Shown: one piece after another, positions 1-6,001 of the stretch
How the letters are laid out: each line of letters opens with the position of its first letter
Numbering within the stretch: position 1 is the stretch's first letter
Source: Spirochaetales bacterium
GTDB lineage: Bacteria > Spirochaetota > Spirochaetia > Sphaerochaetales > Sphaerochaetaceae
NCBI GenBank assembly: GCA_017962865.1
Contig: JAGCUM010000086.1
Span: 1 to 6,021 of the forward strand
Length of the DNA: 6,021 nucleotides
Direction of reading: 5' to 3'
Position numbers and translations under genes: made by a program
The notes under the pieces: model-generated
Databases searched by the model: none
What the model saw: only the letters and a program-made list of their open reading frames with translations
Told to the model about the DNA's origin: nothing

Positions 1-19
1 ACTAAGGAATCGGAGAAAA

Positions 20-967
20 TCAGCTCTGAAACTCCGCAAGAGTCATCGCGATGAAATCGGATGCGATTTTGCTCAGATAACGCTCGCGGTTGTAGGCGAT
101 GGCGATGCTGTCGTTGAGCTCACGGCTTGAGAACGGAAGGATTTCGACCTTCTTCCTGGATTCGTAATCGGTATGTCCCGAGATGACGAAGGGGCTTTCT
201 AAGTACATCTGCGAACAAACCGTTATCCCCATTCCCTCTGAAGCCAAGGCAAAGGCTGTCTGGATGTTCTGTGTCTCGATTCTGATCTTGGGAGAAATGC
301 CGTTGCGGAAGAATTCCCTGTCGGTGATTGCCCTGATTCTGTCTCCGCCTCTCAGAAGGACGAACGGCATGTCCTTGAAGATGCTGATATCGAGGGTCTT
401 TCGGTACTGCTCCAGAACCTCCGCGGATTTTTCTCCGAACTGCTCCTTCAGCAGGCTGGTGGGAATTATGAGAAAGAGATGCTCGGTCATGAGATTGCGG
501 TACTCTGCGCAGTCCACCATGAACGGAGCGAAGCCTATAAGTACATCGATTCTTCCTTTTTCAAGGGATTCCTCCAGGATATGGGTACTTCCTTCGATGA
601 CGTGCAGGTCGACCTGAGGGTAGAGTCTGCTGAACTTGGGCAGGAGCAGGGGCAGGATAGTCTGTCCTCTGGTGTGGCTGATTCCGATGCGCAGTTCGCC
701 CCTGCGGCTGTTGCGGATATCGTCCAGCTCCGTGGTGGTCTGTCTCTGGATGTCCAGGATCTTCTCTGCCGATGCCTTGAACTGATGCCCGGCATAGGTC
801 AGTTCCAGGTTCTGCTTGCGTTCGAAAAGCTTGCAGCCCAGCTCCTGTTCCATGCGGGCTATCTGGTTGCTGAGGGCCTGCTGGGAAACATGAAGCCTTT
901 CGGCCGCCCTTGTGATGTTTCCTTCCGATGCTGTGGTAAGAAAGTATTCGAGGTTCTGGAAGTTCAT
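20..967 (-). CDS. LysR-type transcriptional regulator, divergent from the kor-suc operon
   Basis: A complete 315-residue protein of normal LysR-family length. Residues 1-60 form the N-terminal winged helix-turn-helix: the line from about residue 14 (SEGNITRAAERLHVSQQAL) through SNQIARMEQELG and KLFER is the classic family pattern. A linker helix follows (about 61-88), then a periplasmic-binding-protein-like effector domain from about residue 91 (GELRIGIS) to the end, with the typical late segment FALASEGMGITVCSQ. An in-frame GTG at 1000 would add 11 residues. The ATG at 967 is preferred because MNFQNLEYFL matches where family members start. The gene faces away from korD across a 136-nt gap, the usual layout for a LysR protein that controls its neighbour and itself. 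The proposed target (kor-suc) and any effector, perhaps a 2-oxo or dicarboxylic acid, are inferred from position only. No terminator is visible in the 19 nt beyond its stop. Confidence 0.93.
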   Translation of the reverse strand: MNFQNLEYFLTTASEGNITRAAERLHVSQQALSNQIARMEQELGCKLFERKQNLELTYAGHQFKASAEKILDIQRQTTTELDDIRNSRRGELRIGISHTRGQTILPLLLPKFSRLYPQVDLHVIEGSTHILEESLEKGRIDVLIGFAPFMVDCAEYRNLMTEHLFLIIPTSLLKEQFGEKSAEVLEQYRKTLDISIFKDMPFVLLRGGDRIRAITDREFFRNGISPKIRIETQNIQTAFALASEGMGITVCSQMYLESPFVISGHTDYESRKKVEILPFSSRELNDSIAIAYNRERYLSKIASDFIAMTLAEFQS

Positions 968-995
968 ATTTCCATGATAAACCAAAAGAAAAGTA

Positions 996-1050
996 GTCAC
1001 AAGATTTTTATTGTGGAGAACATCAGAAATAAAGTGTTTGAAATTGTGAC
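996..1050. repeat. Inverted and direct TTGTG repeats, candidate regulator binding sites
   Basis: GTCACAA at 996-1002 is the exact reverse complement of TTGTGAC at 1044-1050. A third partial copy, TTGTG, at 1011-1015 pairs with CACAA at 998-1002 as a 5-bp inverted repeat with an 8-nt spacer. The two + strand copies start 33 nt apart, close to three helical turns, so a protein bound at both would sit on the same DNA face. The 1011-1015 pair is the size of a LysR box, and 1044-1050 lies near the proposed korD promoter. This resembles a recognition site plus an activation site, but the arms are short and chance is not excluded. Confidence 0.35.
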
Positions 1051-1064
1051 AGCCGAGTGATAAT
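1038..1064 (+). promoter_or_regulatory. Possible sigma70-like promoter for korDABC-sucCD
   Basis: TTGAAA at 1038-1043 matches the -35 consensus at five of six bases, and GATAAT at 1059-1064 matches the -10 consensus at five of six. The spacer is 15 nt, shorter than the ideal 17, which is common for promoters needing an activator. Transcription would start near 1071, giving a leader of about 33 nt that includes the palindrome and the AAGGAG site. The TTGTGAC repeat falls inside the spacer. If the host is archaeal this assignment fails and a TATA/BRE element should be sought instead. Confidence 0.3.
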
Positions 1065-1075
1065 TTGCTAAATGG

Positions 1076-1089
1076 ATCTATTTATAGAT
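1076..1089. repeat. Perfect 6-bp-arm palindrome next to the korD ribosome binding site
   Basis: ATCTAT (1076-1081), a TT centre, then ATAGAT (1084-1089) form a perfect inverted repeat ending one base before the AAGGAG site at 1091. It could be a DNA operator. In RNA the two-base loop is too tight for the full stem, so a transcript hairpin would be weak. Its central TTTATA resembles an archaeal TATA box, but a start about 25 nt downstream would fall past the korD ATG, so that reading is unlikely. Confidence 0.4.
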
Positions 1090-1090
1090 T

Positions 1091-1096
1091 AAGGAG
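1091..1096 (+). promoter_or_regulatory. korD ribosome binding site, decides the start
   Basis: AAGGAG sits 7 nt before the ATG at 1104. It settles the start on that ATG rather than the in-frame TTG at 1065, which would add 13 residues unlike a ferredoxin N-terminus and would place this site inside the coding region. Confidence 0.85.
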
Positions 1097-1103
1097 CTTT
1101 TCA

Positions 1104-1337
1104 ATGACAACATCAAAGAAGCTTATCCTCAATCCTGCATGGTGCAAAGGGTGCGGAATCTGCGTTGCATTCTGCCCCAAGGGTGCCCTGGAGCTGAAGG
1201 ATGAGAAGGTACGGAGAAAAGAGGATACCGAGTGCGTTCTCTGCGGAATGTGTGAACTCAGGTGTCCCGACTATGCGATCTACATAGAGGAAAAGGATGA
1301 CGAGGAGGCCAGAAATCAATGGGTAATGTCGTACTGA
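1104..1337 (+). CDS. korD: 2-oxoglutarate:ferredoxin oxidoreductase delta subunit, 2x[4Fe-4S] ferredoxin-like
   Basis: A 77-residue cytoplasmic iron-sulfur protein, the usual size for a stand-alone delta subunit. It has two full cluster motifs: Cys14, 17, 20 with Cys24-Pro, and Cys44, 47, 50 with Cys54-Pro. All eight ligands are present, so it should carry two [4Fe-4S] clusters. Its role is to pass electrons between the cluster in the beta subunit and external ferredoxin. It is the first gene of the operon and overlaps korA by 19 nt, with the korA ribosome binding site inside its 3' end. Alone it could be any small dicluster ferredoxin. The following alpha, beta and gamma genes make the delta-subunit call secure, while the 2-oxoglutarate specificity rests on the neighbouring sucCD. 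Confidence 0.92.
   Translation: MTTSKKLILNPAWCKGCGICVAFCPKGALELKDEKVRRKEDTECVLCGMCELRCPDYAIYIEEKDDEEARNQWVMSY
1302..1308 (+). promoter_or_regulatory. korA ribosome binding site inside korD
   Basis: GAGGAGG lies 10 nt before the korA ATG at 1319, within the last codons of korD. It is a strong Shine-Dalgarno match, and its position implies translational coupling of the delta and alpha subunits. The same heptamer recurs before korB. Confidence 0.8.
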
Positions 1338-2449
1338 TGCAAGGCAACGAGGCCTGCGTCGAAGGCGCACTGGCCGCCGGAATGAGATTATATGCAGGTT
1401 ATCCGATAACCCCATCCACGGAGATAGCTGAGATTTCTTCGGTCAGACTCCCGCAGGAGGGTGGCAAATTCATACAGATGGAGGATGAGATAGCTTCCAT
1501 CGCCTGTGCAATCGGAGCATCGGTTGCCGGGGTAAAGTCCATGACTGCAACCAGCGGACCGGGCTTCTCACTCAAGCAGGAGAACCTGGGCTATGCCGCA
1601 TTGGCAGAGATCCCCCTTGTTGTGGTGGATGTCCAGAGAATGGGTCCCTCAACAGGAATGCCCACGTTCCCGTCTCAGGGCGATATGATGATGGCCCGCT
1701 GGGGAACGCACGGCGACCATCCCGTGATTGCACTCTGCCCGTCCTCCGTCAAGGAGACCTATGACCTTTCTATCAGGGCCTTCAACCTTTCGGAGAAGTT
1801 CCGCACTCCCGTTCTGCTGATGATGGACGAGCTGGTCGGACACCTCAGAGAGGGAATGGAGCTTCCCAACCCCGAGGAGATCGATGTCATCGACAGACCT
1901 ACCGTGAAGTATCCCGATCCCAAGAGGCTTCCGTACCACATGAAGCAGGGTCAGCTGGTTCCGCAGATGGCACCGTTCGGAAAGGGACAGAGGTACAACA
2001 TCACAGGCCTGATCCATGATGAGTCCGGTTTCCCGACCAATTCCACCGAGGAAGCCAGGAAGATGATGGAACGCCTGATGCACAAGATCTGGGACAACTA
2101 CGATTACATCAAGGATCTCAGCACCGAAAACATGGATGATGCCGACATCGCCATCTTCTGCTACGGCGGAACCGCAAGGGCTGCCAAGAGCGCAATGGAA
2201 GAAGCACGCGCAAAGGGCCTGAAGGTCGGTATCTTCAGACCCCGCACGATCTGGCCGTTCCCCGAGAAGGAGCTGGAGGAAGCATCCAAGAAGATCAAGA
2301 AGATCGTAGTTGCCGAGCACAACTTCGGTCAGATGCTCCTGGAGGTCCAGAGGATCGTCAAGGACAACTGCAAGGTTTCGTTCGTCGGCAAGTGGAACGG
2401 AGGAGTAATCACTCCGAGCGAGATTCTTGCAAAGATCGAGGAGGCCTGA
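1319..2449 (+). CDS. korA: 2-oxoglutarate:ferredoxin oxidoreductase alpha subunit
   Basis: A 376-residue subunit of the thiamine-diphosphate and Fe-S enzyme that interconverts 2-oxoglutarate plus CoA with succinyl-CoA, CO2 and reduced ferredoxin. It joins the pyrimidine-binding domain (residues about 1-180) to the transketolase C-terminal-like domain (about 275-370). Visible family marks are GNEACVEGALAAG (9-21), YPITPSTEI (28-36), QMEDEIAS (53-60, with the acidic residues expected to contact the cofactor pyrimidine), TSGPGFSL (78-85), DVQRMGPSTGMPT (104-115 region) and RPRTIWPFP (308-316 region). The RMGPSTGMPT form is what I expect of 2-oxoglutarate/2-oxoacid type enzymes rather than pyruvate-specific ones. 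The ATG at 1319 has a strong GAGGAGG site 10 nt upstream. It ends 1 nt before korB. A branched-chain 2-oxoacid substrate is the main alternative; the sucCD linkage argues against it. Confidence 0.95.
   Translation: MGNVVLMQGNEACVEGALAAGMRLYAGYPITPSTEIAEISSVRLPQEGGKFIQMEDEIASIACAIGASVAGVKSMTATSGPGFSLKQENLGYAALAEIPLVVVDVQRMGPSTGMPTFPSQGDMMMARWGTHGDHPVIALCPSSVKETYDLSIRAFNLSEKFRTPVLLMMDELVGHLREGMELPNPEEIDVIDRPTVKYPDPKRLPYHMKQGQLVPQMAPFGKGQRYNITGLIHDESGFPTNSTEEARKMMERLMHKIWDNYDYIKDLSTENMDDADIAIFCYGGTARAAKSAMEEARAKGLKVGIFRPRTIWPFPEKELEEASKKIKKIVVAEHNFGQMLLEVQRIVKDNCKVSFVGKWNGGVITPSEILAKIEEA
2438..2444 (+). promoter_or_regulatory. korB ribosome binding site, decides the start
   Basis: GAGGAGG overlaps the last korA codons and lies 6 nt before the ATG at 2451. 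This favours 2451 over the in-frame TTG at 2427, which lies upstream of the site, and over the ATG at 2490, which has no good Shine-Dalgarno match. Confidence 0.8.
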
Positions 2450-2450
2450 A

Positions 2451-3320
2451 ATGGTAAACAGAGGTGACGTAAAACAGAAAGACAAGCAGATGTCGAATCT
2501 GGTCTACAAATACATGAGACCCGAGCACCTTCCCCACATCTGGTGCCCCGGCTGCGGAAACGGAATCATCATGCGTGATGTCGCACAGGCCATCGAGAAC
2601 CTCGGTCTGAGCAGAAACAACACCATCATCGTTTCCGGAATCGGATGTTCTTCCAGAGCCGCAGGCTATCTGGATTTCAATACGATCCATACCACCCACG
2701 GAAGGGCCATAGCCTTTGCCACGGGTATCAAGCTTGCCAACCCGTCCCTGGAAGTCATAGTCATTGCCGGTGACGGCGATATCTCGGCAATCGGAGGAAA
2801 CCACCTGATCCACGCCGCAAGAAGGAACATCGGAATCACCGTAGTCGTGATGAACAACAACATCTACGGAATGACGGGCGGCCAGTATTCGCCGACCACA
2901 CCCAAGGGAGCCTTCGGTACGACAGCTCCCTACGGCAATCTGGACAGACCTTTCGACATTGCAGGTCTGGCCTACGGTGCAGGTGCATCCTTTGCAGCCC
3001 GCGGAAGCGCATACCATGTGCAGCAGACCATCAACATCATCCAGGAGGGAATCCACCACAGCGGATTCTCCCTCATCGATGTAGCCAGCGTCTGCCCCAC
3101 ATACTACGGACGCAAGAACAAGAGCGGAAGTGCAGTGGACATGCTCAAGTGGCAGCGTGACAACATGATTCCGGCCGAGAAGGCAGCCAAGATGGAACCG
3201 GAGGAGCTCAAGGGCAAGCTGGTCCTGGGCATCCTGCATCAGGTACAGTACAAGGAATTCACTTACGCCTATGATGAGCTGATCAAGAGGCTTTATGAGG
3301 AGAGGGAAGCAAATGAGTAA
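2451..3320 (+). CDS. korB: 2-oxoglutarate:ferredoxin oxidoreductase beta subunit (TPP and [4Fe-4S] binding)
   Basis: A 289-residue catalytic subunit binding the diphosphate of thiamine diphosphate and one [4Fe-4S] cluster. CPGCG at 32-36 gives two cysteine ligands; Cys66 (in GIGCSS) and Cys215 (in SVCPTYYG) are the likely third and fourth. The TPP/Mg motif is plain: GDGD at 107-110, then NNN at 135-137, followed by IYGMTGGQ (138-145), a hallmark of 2-oxoacid:ferredoxin oxidoreductase beta chains. THGRAIAFATG (82-92) is also typical. The first 20 or so residues are charged and less conserved, so the ATG at 2490 is a possible alternative start. It begins 1 nt after korA ends and overlaps korC by 8 nt. 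The protein has no signal peptide and should be cytoplasmic. Beta alone cannot separate 2-oxoglutarate from related substrates. Confidence 0.95.
   Translation: MVNRGDVKQKDKQMSNLVYKYMRPEHLPHIWCPGCGNGIIMRDVAQAIENLGLSRNNTIIVSGIGCSSRAAGYLDFNTIHTTHGRAIAFATGIKLANPSLEVIVIAGDGDISAIGGNHLIHAARRNIGITVVVMNNNIYGMTGGQYSPTTPKGAFGTTAPYGNLDRPFDIAGLAYGAGASFAARGSAYHVQQTINIIQEGIHHSGFSLIDVASVCPTYYGRKNKSGSAVDMLKWQRDNMIPAEKAAKMEPEELKGKLVLGILHQVQYKEFTYAYDELIKRLYEEREANE
3297..3302 (+). promoter_or_regulatory. korC ribosome binding site, supports the start at 3313
   Basis: GAGGAG within the last korB codons is followed by more purines and then the ATG at 3313, 10 nt on. It lies downstream of the alternative ATG at 3295, which makes 3313 the better start. 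Confidence 0.6.
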
Positions 3321-3867
3321 ACAGGAACTCAGACTTGCCGGAAGCGGCGGACAGGGAGTAATTCTTGCTACGGTTGTTCTTGCAGAGGCAGCCCTTCTTT
3401 CGGGAAAATACACGGCACAGAGTCAGGCATACGGACCTGAGGCCAGAGGCGGTTCATGCAAGGCCGAGACACTTATCTCCGATTCTCCGATCGGATTCAC
3501 CAAGGTCCAGAACCCGACATTCCTGATGGTTCTGACACAGAGGTCTTTCGACCATTACGGACCCGAGACGGACGAGAACTGCCTGATTCTGATGGACAGT
3601 TCGCTTTCCGTTCCCGAGGGCGTCAGGGCTGAGAAAATCGTCAGCCTTCCTATTCTGGACACTGCAAAGAATGCCGTAGGCAGAATCCAGACTGCAAACA
3701 TCGTGGCAGTAGGGTGCATCAACGAGCTTCTGCACATAACCGATGATGCTTCCATGGAGAAGGCTGTCATGATGCACATCCCCAAGGGAACCGAGAAGCT
3801 CAATGTGAAGGCTCTGGAAGAGGGACGCAAGCTGGTGAAGGCTTATCTCAAGGAGAAAAAGGCATGA
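3313..3867 (+). CDS. korC: 2-oxoglutarate:ferredoxin oxidoreductase gamma subunit
   Basis: A 184-residue protein of the pyruvate/ketoisovalerate oxidoreductase gamma-domain family, normal in length. It opens with LRLAGSGGQGVILA (6-19), the glycine-rich loop of the fold, followed by AQSQAYGPEARGGSCKAE (35-52), the standard family signature. In structures of related enzymes this domain helps bind CoA and completes the active assembly. It overlaps korB by 8 nt and sucC by 4 nt (ATGA), tying the oxidoreductase genes to the ligase genes in one transcript. An in-frame ATG at 3295 would add six residues (MRRGKQ) but sits ahead of the Shine-Dalgarno site. No residue expected in the signatures is missing. 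Confidence 0.94.
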   Translation: MSKQELRLAGSGGQGVILATVVLAEAALLSGKYTAQSQAYGPEARGGSCKAETLISDSPIGFTKVQNPTFLMVLTQRSFDHYGPETDENCLILMDSSLSVPEGVRAEKIVSLPILDTAKNAVGRIQTANIVAVGCINELLHITDDASMEKAVMMHIPKGTEKLNVKALEEGRKLVKAYLKEKKA

Positions 3868-5030
3868 AGATCCACGAATACCAGGCCAAGGAGCTGCTTG
3901 CCTCCTACGCTATTCCCGTGCCTGCAGGAAAGATCGCCACAAGTGCGGATGAAGCTTTCGAGGCCGCAAAGGGCTACGGAAGCAGTGTCGTCAAGGCACA
4001 GGTCCACAGCGGAGCCCGCGGAAAGGCCGGCGGGGTGAAGTTCGCCCCGACACCGGAGGATGCAAGGGAACTCGCCTCGAAGATCCTGGGAATGACACTG
4101 GTGACCAGACAGACCGGTCCGGAGGGCAAGCTCGTCCGCAAGGTCCTGATCAGCGAGGCCGTTGATGTGAAGAAGGAATTCTATCTGAGCATTACCGGCG
4201 ACAGCGAGAGGGCGGCTTTGGTGATAGTGGCCTCCGCAGCCGGCGGAACGGAGATAGAGGAGACTGCCAAGGAGCATCCCGAGGCAATAGTTCAGATTCC
4301 CGTTTCCGTGACGGAAGGCTTCAAGGGCTACGAGGGTATCAGGACCGCAGAGGCCCTGGGCCTCGAAGGGGACCTTCAGAAACAGCTGATTTCGATGCTC
4401 GGAAAGCTCGTGAAGCTCTATATCGACAAGGATTGCTCGCTTCTGGAGATCAACCCTCTGGTTCAGACCGCTGACGACAGGCTTCTCTGTCTGGATGCCA
4501 AGATCAATTTCGATGACAATGCTCTGTTCAGGCATCCTGAGATCCTTGAATACAGGGATATCTTCGAGGAGGACGAGAAGGAGTACAGGGCAAGTTTGTC
4601 CGACCTCAACTATGTATCCCTTGACGGAGACATAGGATGCCTCGTAAACGGTGCGGGCCTGGCCATGGCCACCATGGACATAATCAAGAACTTCGGCGGA
4701 AGCCCCGCCAACTTCCTTGATGTCGGCGGAAGCGCAACCACCGAAAGGGTCAAGGCCGCATTCGAGATAATCCTCTCGGACGGCAACGTGAAGGCCATCT
4801 TCGTCAATATCTTCGGCGGAATCATGAAGTGCGACATCATCGCCGAAGGCCTGGTACAGGCCACAAGGGAGATGGGTCTTTCGATTCCCGTCGTAGTCAG
4901 GCTCGAGGGAACCAACGTGGATCTCGGGCGAAAGATAATCGAGGATTCCGGACTGGCCATCATCGCCGCATCCGATATGGCCGACGGTGCACGCAAGGCC
5001 ATAGCCGCTGCAAAGGGGGCAAGAGCATGA
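3864..5030 (+). CDS. sucC: Succinyl-CoA synthetase beta subunit (ADP-forming)
   Basis: A 388-residue protein, the same length I recall for Escherichia coli SucC, which it resembles throughout. With SucD it interconverts succinyl-CoA, phosphate and NDP with succinate, CoA and NTP. Residues 1-58 start the ATP-grasp domain: HEYQAKELL, then [17 protein letters not shown] (42-58) with Lys44 expected to contact nucleotide. LEINPL (194-199) and Asp211 give the metal site, with Asn197 and Asp211 spaced as Asn199/Asp213 in E. coli. The C-terminal ligase domain has [11 protein letters not shown] (262-272), FLDVGG and NIFGGI (315-320). Pro20 lies where, as I recall, ATP-preferring forms have proline and GTP-specific forms glutamine, so ADP/ATP use is favoured. 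AAGGAG at 3850-3855 is 8 nt before the ATG, which overlaps the korC stop. It overlaps sucD by 4 nt. Confidence 0.96.
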   Translation: MKIHEYQAKELLASYAIPVPAGKIATSADEAFEAAKGYGSSVVKAQVHSGARGKAGGVKFAPTPEDARELASKILGMTLVTRQTGPEGKLVRKVLISEAVDVKKEFYLSITGDSERAALVIVASAAGGTEIEETAKEHPEAIVQIPVSVTEGFKGYEGIRTAEALGLEGDLQKQLISMLGKLVKLYIDKDCSLLEINPLVQTADDRLLCLDAKINFDDNALFRHPEILEYRDIFEEDEKEYRASLSDLNYVSLDGDIGCLVNGAGLAMATMDIIKNFGGSPANFLDVGGSATTERVKAAFEIILSDGNVKAIFVNIFGGIMKCDIIAEGLVQATREMGLSIPVVVRLEGTNVDLGRKIIEDSGLAIIAASDMADGARKAIAAAKGARA

Positions 5031-5920
5031 GCATCTACGTCAACAAAGACACCCGCGTGATAGTACAGGGCATTACCGGCAAGCAGGGAGCCTTCCATAC
5101 TGAGAAGATGCTCGAGTACGGAACCGCCGTAGTAGGCGGAGTAACCCCGGGCAAGGGCGGACAGAAGCTGCTGGATGTCCCCGTGTTCAACACTGTCTAT
5201 GATGCAGTGAAGAATACAGGAGCGAATGCCTCAGTCATCTATGTACCTCCGAAATTTGCAGCCGATTCCATACTTGAGGCTATCGATGCCGGGGTAAGGA
5301 TCATCGTCTGCATCACCGAGGGAATCCCTGTTCTGGACATGGCAAGGGTCAAGCATTACCTTGCCGGAAGCAACAGCAGGCTCATCGGACCCAACTGCCC
5401 GGGCATCATCACTCCGGGGCAGTGCAAGATAGGCATCATGCCGGGCTACATCCACATTCCGGGCCATGTCGGAGTCATCTCCAGATCCGGAACCCTGACC
5501 TATGAGGCCGTCAAGCAGCTTTCCGACAGAGGCATAGGCCAGTCGACGGTTGTCGGCATAGGCGGAGATCCCATCCGCGGAACCGGATTCCTCGATTGTC
5601 TGAAAGCCTTCGAAGCCGACCCCGATACCTGTGCCGTGGTTCTCAACGGAGAGATCGGCGGAAGCGGAGAGGAAGAGGCTGCCGCCTTCATAAAGACGAT
5701 GACGAAACCCGTTGCAGCCTTCATCGGCGGGCAGAGCGCACCTGCGGGAAAGCGCATGGGCCACGCCGGGGCAATCATCTCGGGCGGAAAGGGGACAGCA
5801 GAAGGCAAGATCGCTGCCCTCAGAGAGGCCGGCGTGGAGGTTGCCATGACACCGGATCAGATAGGAGCCTCCCTTGTCAGGGCCCTTGAGAAACGGGGTA
5901 TCAGGCCGTCGGAGCTTTAA
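5027..5920 (+). CDS. sucD: Succinyl-CoA synthetase alpha subunit
   Basis: A 297-residue subunit carrying the CoA site and the phosphohistidine of succinyl-CoA synthetase. The N-terminal Rossmann-like CoA-binding domain shows [21 protein letters not shown] (13-33) and GGVTPGKGG (37-45). GPNCPGII (121-128) holds the cysteine near bound CoA. The ligase domain has [15 protein letters not shown] (146-160), GIGGDPI, GEIGGS (208-213, Glu209 being the likely partner of the phosphohistidine) and [10 protein letters not shown] (241-250), which places the active-site histidine at residue 246, as in E. coli. The start is the ATG overlapping the sucC stop as ATGA. The frame stays open upstream to 4829, but that part translates to a basic, non-homologous stretch read out of frame within sucC. 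The Shine-Dalgarno site is only a G-run (5015-5019), so translation probably depends on coupling to sucC. Asn207 just before GEIGG differs from the hydrophobic residue I remember there. Confidence 0.96.
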   Translation: MSIYVNKDTRVIVQGITGKQGAFHTEKMLEYGTAVVGGVTPGKGGQKLLDVPVFNTVYDAVKNTGANASVIYVPPKFAADSILEAIDAGVRIIVCITEGIPVLDMARVKHYLAGSNSRLIGPNCPGIITPGQCKIGIMPGYIHIPGHVGVISRSGTLTYEAVKQLSDRGIGQSTVVGIGGDPIRGTGFLDCLKAFEADPDTCAVVLNGEIGGSGEEEAAAFIKTMTKPVAAFIGGQSAPAGKRMGHAGAIISGGKGTAEGKIAALREAGVEVAMTPDQIGASLVRALEKRGIRPSEL

Positions 5921-5923
5921 TCT

Positions 5924-5951
5924 TTTACTTTTGAGTCTTTTGTTCTATACT
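5924..5951 (+). promoter_or_regulatory. Possible sigma70-like promoter for the gene starting at 6002
   Basis: TTTACT (5924-5929) matches the -35 consensus at four of six bases. TATACT (5946-5951) matches the -10 at five of six, with a 16-nt spacer in a T-rich stretch. Transcription would start about 5957-5959, inside the 5' arm of the following stem-loop. This is weak evidence on its own. The sharp change from coding DNA to T-rich DNA right after sucD fits a promoter or a termination region. Confidence 0.3.
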
Positions 5952-5953
5952 TT

Positions 5954-5978
5954 AAGAGCCTGCTTTATGCGGGCTCTT
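5954..5978 (+). terminator. Stem-loop after sucD, probable weak intrinsic terminator
   Basis: AAGAGCCTGC (5954-5963) pairs with GCGGGCTCTT (5969-5978) over ten pairs, one of them G-U, with the five-base loop TTTAT. It lies 33 nt after the sucD stop, where the operon would be expected to end. The T-run after the stem is poor (about TTT then CTG), so termination may be partial or need a factor. It also sits 13-47 nt ahead of the next gene's ATG, so it could instead be a 5' leader structure or processing site for that gene. Confidence 0.5.
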
Positions 5979-6001
5979 TCTGCAGATATTCGGAGAAGAA
6001 A

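Larger units (their letters stand above)
968..1103. promoter_or_regulatory. Divergent intergenic regulatory region between the LysR gene and korD
   Basis: An AT-rich non-coding stretch that must hold the promoters of both the LysR gene and the six-gene operon. It contains three TTGTG-type half sites (996-1002 inverted, 1011-1015, 1044-1050), a 14-bp palindrome (1076-1089), a plausible sigma70-like promoter for korD and the korD Shine-Dalgarno site. On the - strand a TATA-like CTTTATTT (1027-1034) lies about 60 nt before the LysR start. It would suit an archaeal promoter, but I see no convincing paired bacterial -35/-10 for that gene. LysR proteins normally bind such shared regions as tetramers, so regulation of both directions from here is a reasonable inference. 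Confidence 0.7.

Noticed and set aside
996..1050. CRP/FNR-type binding site suggested by TGTGA and TCACA
   Set aside because: The half sites face the wrong way (TCACA first) and are about 41 nt apart, not the TGTGA-6 nt-TCACA layout of a CRP dimer site.
479..1060. A 193-codon open frame on the + strand over the LysR gene
   Set aside because: The opposite strand encodes an intact LysR protein with the full helix-turn-helix pattern. The + strand reading has no coherent features.
1649..2485. A 278-codon open frame on the - strand within korA
   Set aside because: It is a shadow of korA codon bias, with no domain, plausible start context or ribosome binding site.
2409..3413. A 334-codon open frame on the - strand across korB and its flanks
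   Set aside because: It lies antisense to a clearly conserved gene and crosses into korA and korC. Its translation is rich in Cys, His and Val with no recognisable domain, as expected from reading codon-biased DNA backwards.
3843..4535. A 230-codon open frame on the - strand within sucC
   Set aside because: It is antisense to a conserved ATP-grasp domain and shows no family resemblance of its own.
4829..5026. N-terminal extension of sucD within sucC
   Set aside because: The extra 66 residues are a basic, arginine-rich reading of sucC in another frame. SucD homologues begin at the ATG at 5027.
3864..5920. Repeated GGCGGAA words in sucC and sucD as a possible repeat family
   Set aside because: They fall in frame on Gly-Gly motifs that are conserved in these proteins, so they reflect codon choice and not a DNA repeat.
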